Shown one piece after another: positions 6,473-8,667 of a stretch of 8,667 bases of DNA (within the stretch, counting starts at the first letter, position 1; the number at the start of each line of letters is the position of its first letter). This DNA is from Comamonas sp. (GTDB lineage Bacteria > Pseudomonadota > Gammaproteobacteria > Burkholderiales > Burkholderiaceae_C): positions 1 to 8,667 of the forward strand of contig JAHAYB010000500.1 of NCBI GenBank assembly GCA_018384835.1, given 5' to 3'. The position numbers and the translations under genes were made by a program. Below the pieces are notes generated by a model, which was given only the letters and a program-made list of their open reading frames with translations, was not told the origin of the DNA and did not search any database.

Positions 6473-6517
6473 CTGCAAGCGCTGCCGTTGCAACTGCTGT
6501 GGGGCGGGCGCTTGCAG
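6473..6517. repeat. Perfect 10-bp inverted repeat in the livF leader
   Basis: Arms CTGCAAGCGC (6473-6482) and GCGCTTGCAG (6508-6517) are exact reverse complements separated by 25 bases. In the - strand transcript the structure lies between the upstream binding-protein gene and livF, ending about 20 bases before the livF ribosome site. No U-tract follows, so it is not an ordinary intrinsic terminator. It may affect RNA stability or translation. Confidence 0.65.
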
Positions 6518-6527
6518 TGGGGGGATA

Positions 6528-6555
6528 ACCGGCCAGACCTAGGTGGCTGGCCGGT
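6528..6555. repeat. GC-rich stem-loop 3' of the complete binding-protein gene
   Basis: Arms ACCGGCCAG (6528-6536) and CTGGCCGGT (6547-6555) form a perfect 9-bp stem around a 10-base loop containing the palindrome ACCTAGGT. In the transcript it begins 11 bases after the stop codon and is followed by UUAUCCCCCC, not a U-run. A related stem-loop follows the other binding-protein gene. It probably protects the upstream mRNA from 3' decay or attenuates transcription. Confidence 0.7.
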
Positions 6556-6566
6556 GGGGCTGCGCT

Positions 6567-7880
6567 TTAGTCGCAGCTACGCACTTGGATGTTTTTCTCT
6601 TTGGCGTATTTTTCGCCGAACTCTTTGACCAGGGGGTCAATCAGCGATTTGTCAGCTTGGTACCAGTCAGAGACGACGTTGAACTTGCTGCCGTCCCACT
6701 GTGCGATACGTGCCCAGTCGGTGCCCAGGTGGTTTTCGCAACTGGTTTTCACGGGGCGCAGGATGTGGCCAAAGCCCAGCTCTTTCAAGCGCTCTTCCGT
6801 CAGGTTCAGGTTTTCCAGACCCCAGCGCACTTGCTCAGAGGTCATGGCCTTGCCCTTGCCGTATTTTTCCTGGGCGGTGCGGATGGCTTCCACTTGCAGC
6901 ATGGAAATCATCATGCCGCGTGTGTGCGCCAGCGTGCCCACGCTCTTGCCGTCCTTGGAGCTGCCTTGGCCTTTGTCGTACACCAGCGCTTTGACTTCCT
7001 CGTGTACCTTGTCATGCTCGGCAGTGTTGTGGATGGTGATGGTGTTATAGCCCTTGGCACCTGCGCCAATGTCGCGCACGTCGTGCTCAGAGCCTGCCCA
7101 CCAGATGCCATACACCTTGTCGCGGGGGTAGCCAGTGGCTTGTGCTTCACGCACGGCGGTAGGGGTCATCACACCAGCCGACCACAACAGCACGTAATCA
7201 GGCTTTTGCTGGCGCACTTGCAGCCAGGTGGATTTTTGCTCCACACCGGGAGGGGTCACGGGCAGCAGCAGCAGCTCAAAGCCGTCTTTCTCAGCACGCT
7301 TTTGCAGCAGTGGGATAGGCTCTTTGCCATAGGGCGAGTCGTGATAGACCAGCGCGATTTTCTTGCCCTTGATGTTGCCGTTTTCTTTTTTCAGGATGTC
7401 CTGAATCATGCTGTCTGCCGCTGTCCAGTAGTTACCCAGCAGGGGGAAGTTCCACTCAAACACGCGGCCATCCGCCGACTGGGACAGGCCATAGCCGGGG
7501 GTGACGATGGTTTTCTTGTCGCCAGGGGCTTTGTCGCTAACAGCAAAGGTAATGCCGGTGGATTGCGTATCGAACGTGCCAGAGCCGTTAGGCTGGTTTT
7601 TCATGCGCTCGTAGCACTCCACGCCCTTGCCGGTGTCGTAGGCGGTTTCGCACTCGTCAAAGGTGAACTTCACGCCATTGATGCCGCCCTTGGCATTCAC
7701 CAGCTTGAGGTAGTCAGCCTTGCCGTCCGCCCATGGGATGCCCAGGGGGGCAAACTGGCCAGTGCGGTACACCAGCAGGGGCATGAACTGCTCTTCCGCT
7801 TGTGCCACAGGGGCGGCCAACATAGTAGTCAGGCCAGTGGCCAGAGAGGCAGCGGCTAAGGCAATGGTTTTGAATCGCAT
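6567..7880 (-). CDS. ABC transporter periplasmic substrate-binding protein (LivK-like, Peripla_BP_6 type), copy 1
   Basis: A 437-residue secreted protein that captures the ligand in the periplasm and delivers it to the inner-membrane permease. Residues 1-28 are a typical Sec signal peptide (MRFK, then a hydrophobic Ala/Leu core, ending VAQA), with cleavage likely before Glu29. The mature part has the extended type I binding-protein pattern, with YRTGQFAPLGIPWADG near the N-terminus and ALVYHDSPYGKEPIPLL around 176-192. There are four cysteines, at 77, 89, 381 and 436, which could form two disulfides. AGGAG seven bases before the ATG supports the start. The copy upstream in the operon is about 85% identical over the shared 230 residues. 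Neighbouring LivF and a PaaK-like ligase suggest an organic or aromatic acid ligand, which is inference only. Confidence 0.93.
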   Translation of the reverse strand: MRFKTIALAAASLATGLTTMLAAPVAQAEEQFMPLLVYRTGQFAPLGIPWADGKADYLKLVNAKGGINGVKFTFDECETAYDTGKGVECYERMKNQPNGSGTFDTQSTGITFAVSDKAPGDKKTIVTPGYGLSQSADGRVFEWNFPLLGNYWTAADSMIQDILKKENGNIKGKKIALVYHDSPYGKEPIPLLQKRAEKDGFELLLLPVTPPGVEQKSTWLQVRQQKPDYVLLWSAGVMTPTAVREAQATGYPRDKVYGIWWAGSEHDVRDIGAGAKGYNTITIHNTAEHDKVHEEVKALVYDKGQGSSKDGKSVGTLAHTRGMMISMLQVEAIRTAQEKYGKGKAMTSEQVRWGLENLNLTEERLKELGFGHILRPVKTSCENHLGTDWARIAQWDGSKFNVVSDWYQADKSLIDPLVKEFGEKYAKEKNIQVRSCD

Positions 7881-7916
7881 GGAGGGTCTCCTATCGAAAG
7901 CTCATAGTTTTATAAC

Positions 7917-7944
7917 CGGCCAACCCAAGGAAAAGGGCTGGCCG
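7917..7944. repeat. GC-rich stem-loop 3' of the truncated binding-protein gene
   Basis: CGGCCA (7917-7922) pairs with TGGCCG (7939-7944). After one A/C mismatch CCC (7924-7926) pairs with GGG (7935-7937), leaving an eight-base purine loop. It begins 17 bases after the stop codon in the transcript and precedes the ribosome site of copy 1. The outer arms share the CGGCCA/TGGCCG core with the stem-loop at 6528-6555, while the inner part differs. There is no U-tract. Confidence 0.6.
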
Positions 7945-7961
7945 CTGGGGGAAGCTGCACT

Positions 7962-8667
7962 TTAGTCGCAGCTACGCACTTGGATGTTTTTCTCCTTGGC
8001 GTATTTCTCGCCATACTCTTTGACCAGAGGCTCAATCAGGCTTTGGTCGCCTTGGTACCAGTCAGAGACGACGTTGAACTTGCTGCCGTCCCACTGCGCA
8101 ATGCGTGCCCAATCGGTACCCATATGGTTCTCGCAACTGGTTTTGAAGGGGCGCATAATTTTGCCGAAGCCCAGCTCATCCAGGCGCTCTTGCGTCAGGT
8201 TCAGGTTCTCTAAGCCCCAGCGCACTTGCTCGGGGGTCATGGTCTTGCCTTTGCCGTATTTTTCTTGCGCGGTGCGCACGGCTTCTACTTGCAGCATGGA
8301 AATCATTACGCCACGGGTGTAGGCAATCGATTGAGTGTTGCGTGTGTCTTTGGCAGTACCTTGCCCTTTGTCGTACAGGCTGGTTTTAATCTCGTCGTGA
8401 ATCTTGTCGAGTTCAGCCGTGTTGTGGATGGTGATGGCGTTATAGCCCTTGGCACCTGCGCCAATGTCGCGCACGTCGGTATCAGAGCCAGCCCACCAGA
8501 TGCCGTACACCTTGTCGCGGGGGTAGCCGGTGGCTTGTGCTTCACGCACGGCGGTGGGTGTCATCACACCGGCAGACCACAGCAGCACATAGTCAGGCTT
8601 TTGCTGTCGTACTTGCAGCCAGGTGGATTTTTGCTCCACACCGGGAGGGGTCACGGGCAGCTTGAGC
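7962..8667 (-). CDS. ABC transporter periplasmic substrate-binding protein, copy 2 (5' part outside window)
   Basis: The frame is open through the right edge, so only the C-terminal 235 or so residues are seen; the signal peptide and N-lobe lie outside. It aligns without gaps to residues 208-437 of the complete copy, with about 34 differences in 230 positions by hand count. A run of 57 residues (208-264 of copy 1) is identical, and the ending IQVRSCD is the same, as are the cysteines equivalent to 381 and 436. The largest cluster of changes matches residues 297-319 of copy 1 (KALVYDKGQGSS region versus KTSLYDKGQGTA). An in-frame GTG at 8654 is only the internal Val of PVTPPG and not a start. 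It is transcribed before copy 1, with an 81-base gap holding a stem-loop. Confidence 0.93.
   Translation of the reverse strand, partial: LKLPVTPPGVEQKSTWLQVRQQKPDYVLLWSAGVMTPTAVREAQATGYPRDKVYGIWWAGSDTDVRDIGAGAKGYNAITIHNTAELDKIHDEIKTSLYDKGQGTAKDTRNTQSIAYTRGVMISMLQVEAVRTAQEKYGKGKTMTPEQVRWGLENLNLTQERLDELGFGKIMRPFKTSCENHMGTDWARIAQWDGSKFNVVSDWYQGDQSLIEPLVKEYGEKYAKEKNIQVRSCD

Larger units (their letters stand above)
6528..8667. repeat. Tandem duplication of a binding-protein gene, period 1395 bp
   Basis: Matching points in the two genes are always 1395 bp apart: stop codons at 6567 and 7962, an identical 46-base tract at 6656-6701 and 8051-8096, and an identical 51-base tract at 7216-7266 and 8611-8661. 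1395 equals one 1314-bp gene plus the 81-bp spacer. The 3' flanks including the stem-loop are also related, so the duplicated unit was gene plus downstream hairpin. The amount of silent divergence shows that it is not recent. Confidence 0.9.

Noticed and set aside
6543..7859. Long + strand open frame of 438 codons opposite the binding-protein gene
   Set aside because: It mirrors the codon pattern of the real gene, and its composition (His/Val/Ala-rich, no recognisable motif) is that of an antisense shadow. The - strand protein has a signal peptide and a paralogue.

Overview
The window looks like a chromosomal segment of a betaproteobacterium, probably of the order Burkholderiales and possibly Comamonadaceae. 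This is inferred from the protein families, the moderately high GC content, and the gene set of a branched-chain-amino-acid-type ABC transporter next to a PaaK-like ligase. No sequence search was run. Most genes are housekeeping or transport genes. No phage, insertion sequence or CRISPR array was seen.

Left part, + strand (1-2042): the C-terminal part of a GlcD/D-2-hydroxyglutarate-dehydrogenase-type FAD-linked oxidase, then thyA (thymidylate synthase), then folA (dihydrofolate reductase). The junctions are ATGA stop/start overlaps, so the three are probably one transcription unit. ThyA makes dihydrofolate and FolA recycles it. As given, folA is frameshifted about 50 codons in, probably by loss of two G from a run of four.

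Middle part, - strand (1986-3877): a small single-pass membrane protein of unknown function, msrA (methionine sulfoxide reductase A) and an EamA/DMT-family permease form a tight operon read leftwards. The permease gene converges on folA and overlaps its open frame by 57 bp. Three phased 10-bp repeats lie just upstream of the first gene.

A tRNA-Gln(UUG) gene on the + strand (4114-4190) has a consensus -10 box. It is followed by a strong stem-loop that can terminate transcription from both sides.

Right part, - strand (4259-8667): the 3' half of a transport operon. In transcription order it holds a periplasmic substrate-binding protein (truncated by the window edge), a second closely related binding protein, a LivF-type ATPase and a PaaK-like acyl-CoA-ligase-family protein. 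The two binding proteins are a tandem duplication with a period of exactly 1395 bp. Each is followed by a related GC-rich stem-loop without a U-tract, and a second perfect inverted repeat precedes livF. The layout suggests uptake of an organic (perhaps aromatic) acid coupled to CoA activation, with extra binding-protein dosage and structured intercistronic RNA. The permeases and second ATPase are expected beyond the right edge.

The points most worth a second look are the duplicated binding proteins with their 3' hairpins, the ligase's non-canonical phosphate loop, the broken folA next to an intact thyA, and the phased repeats before the small membrane protein gene.
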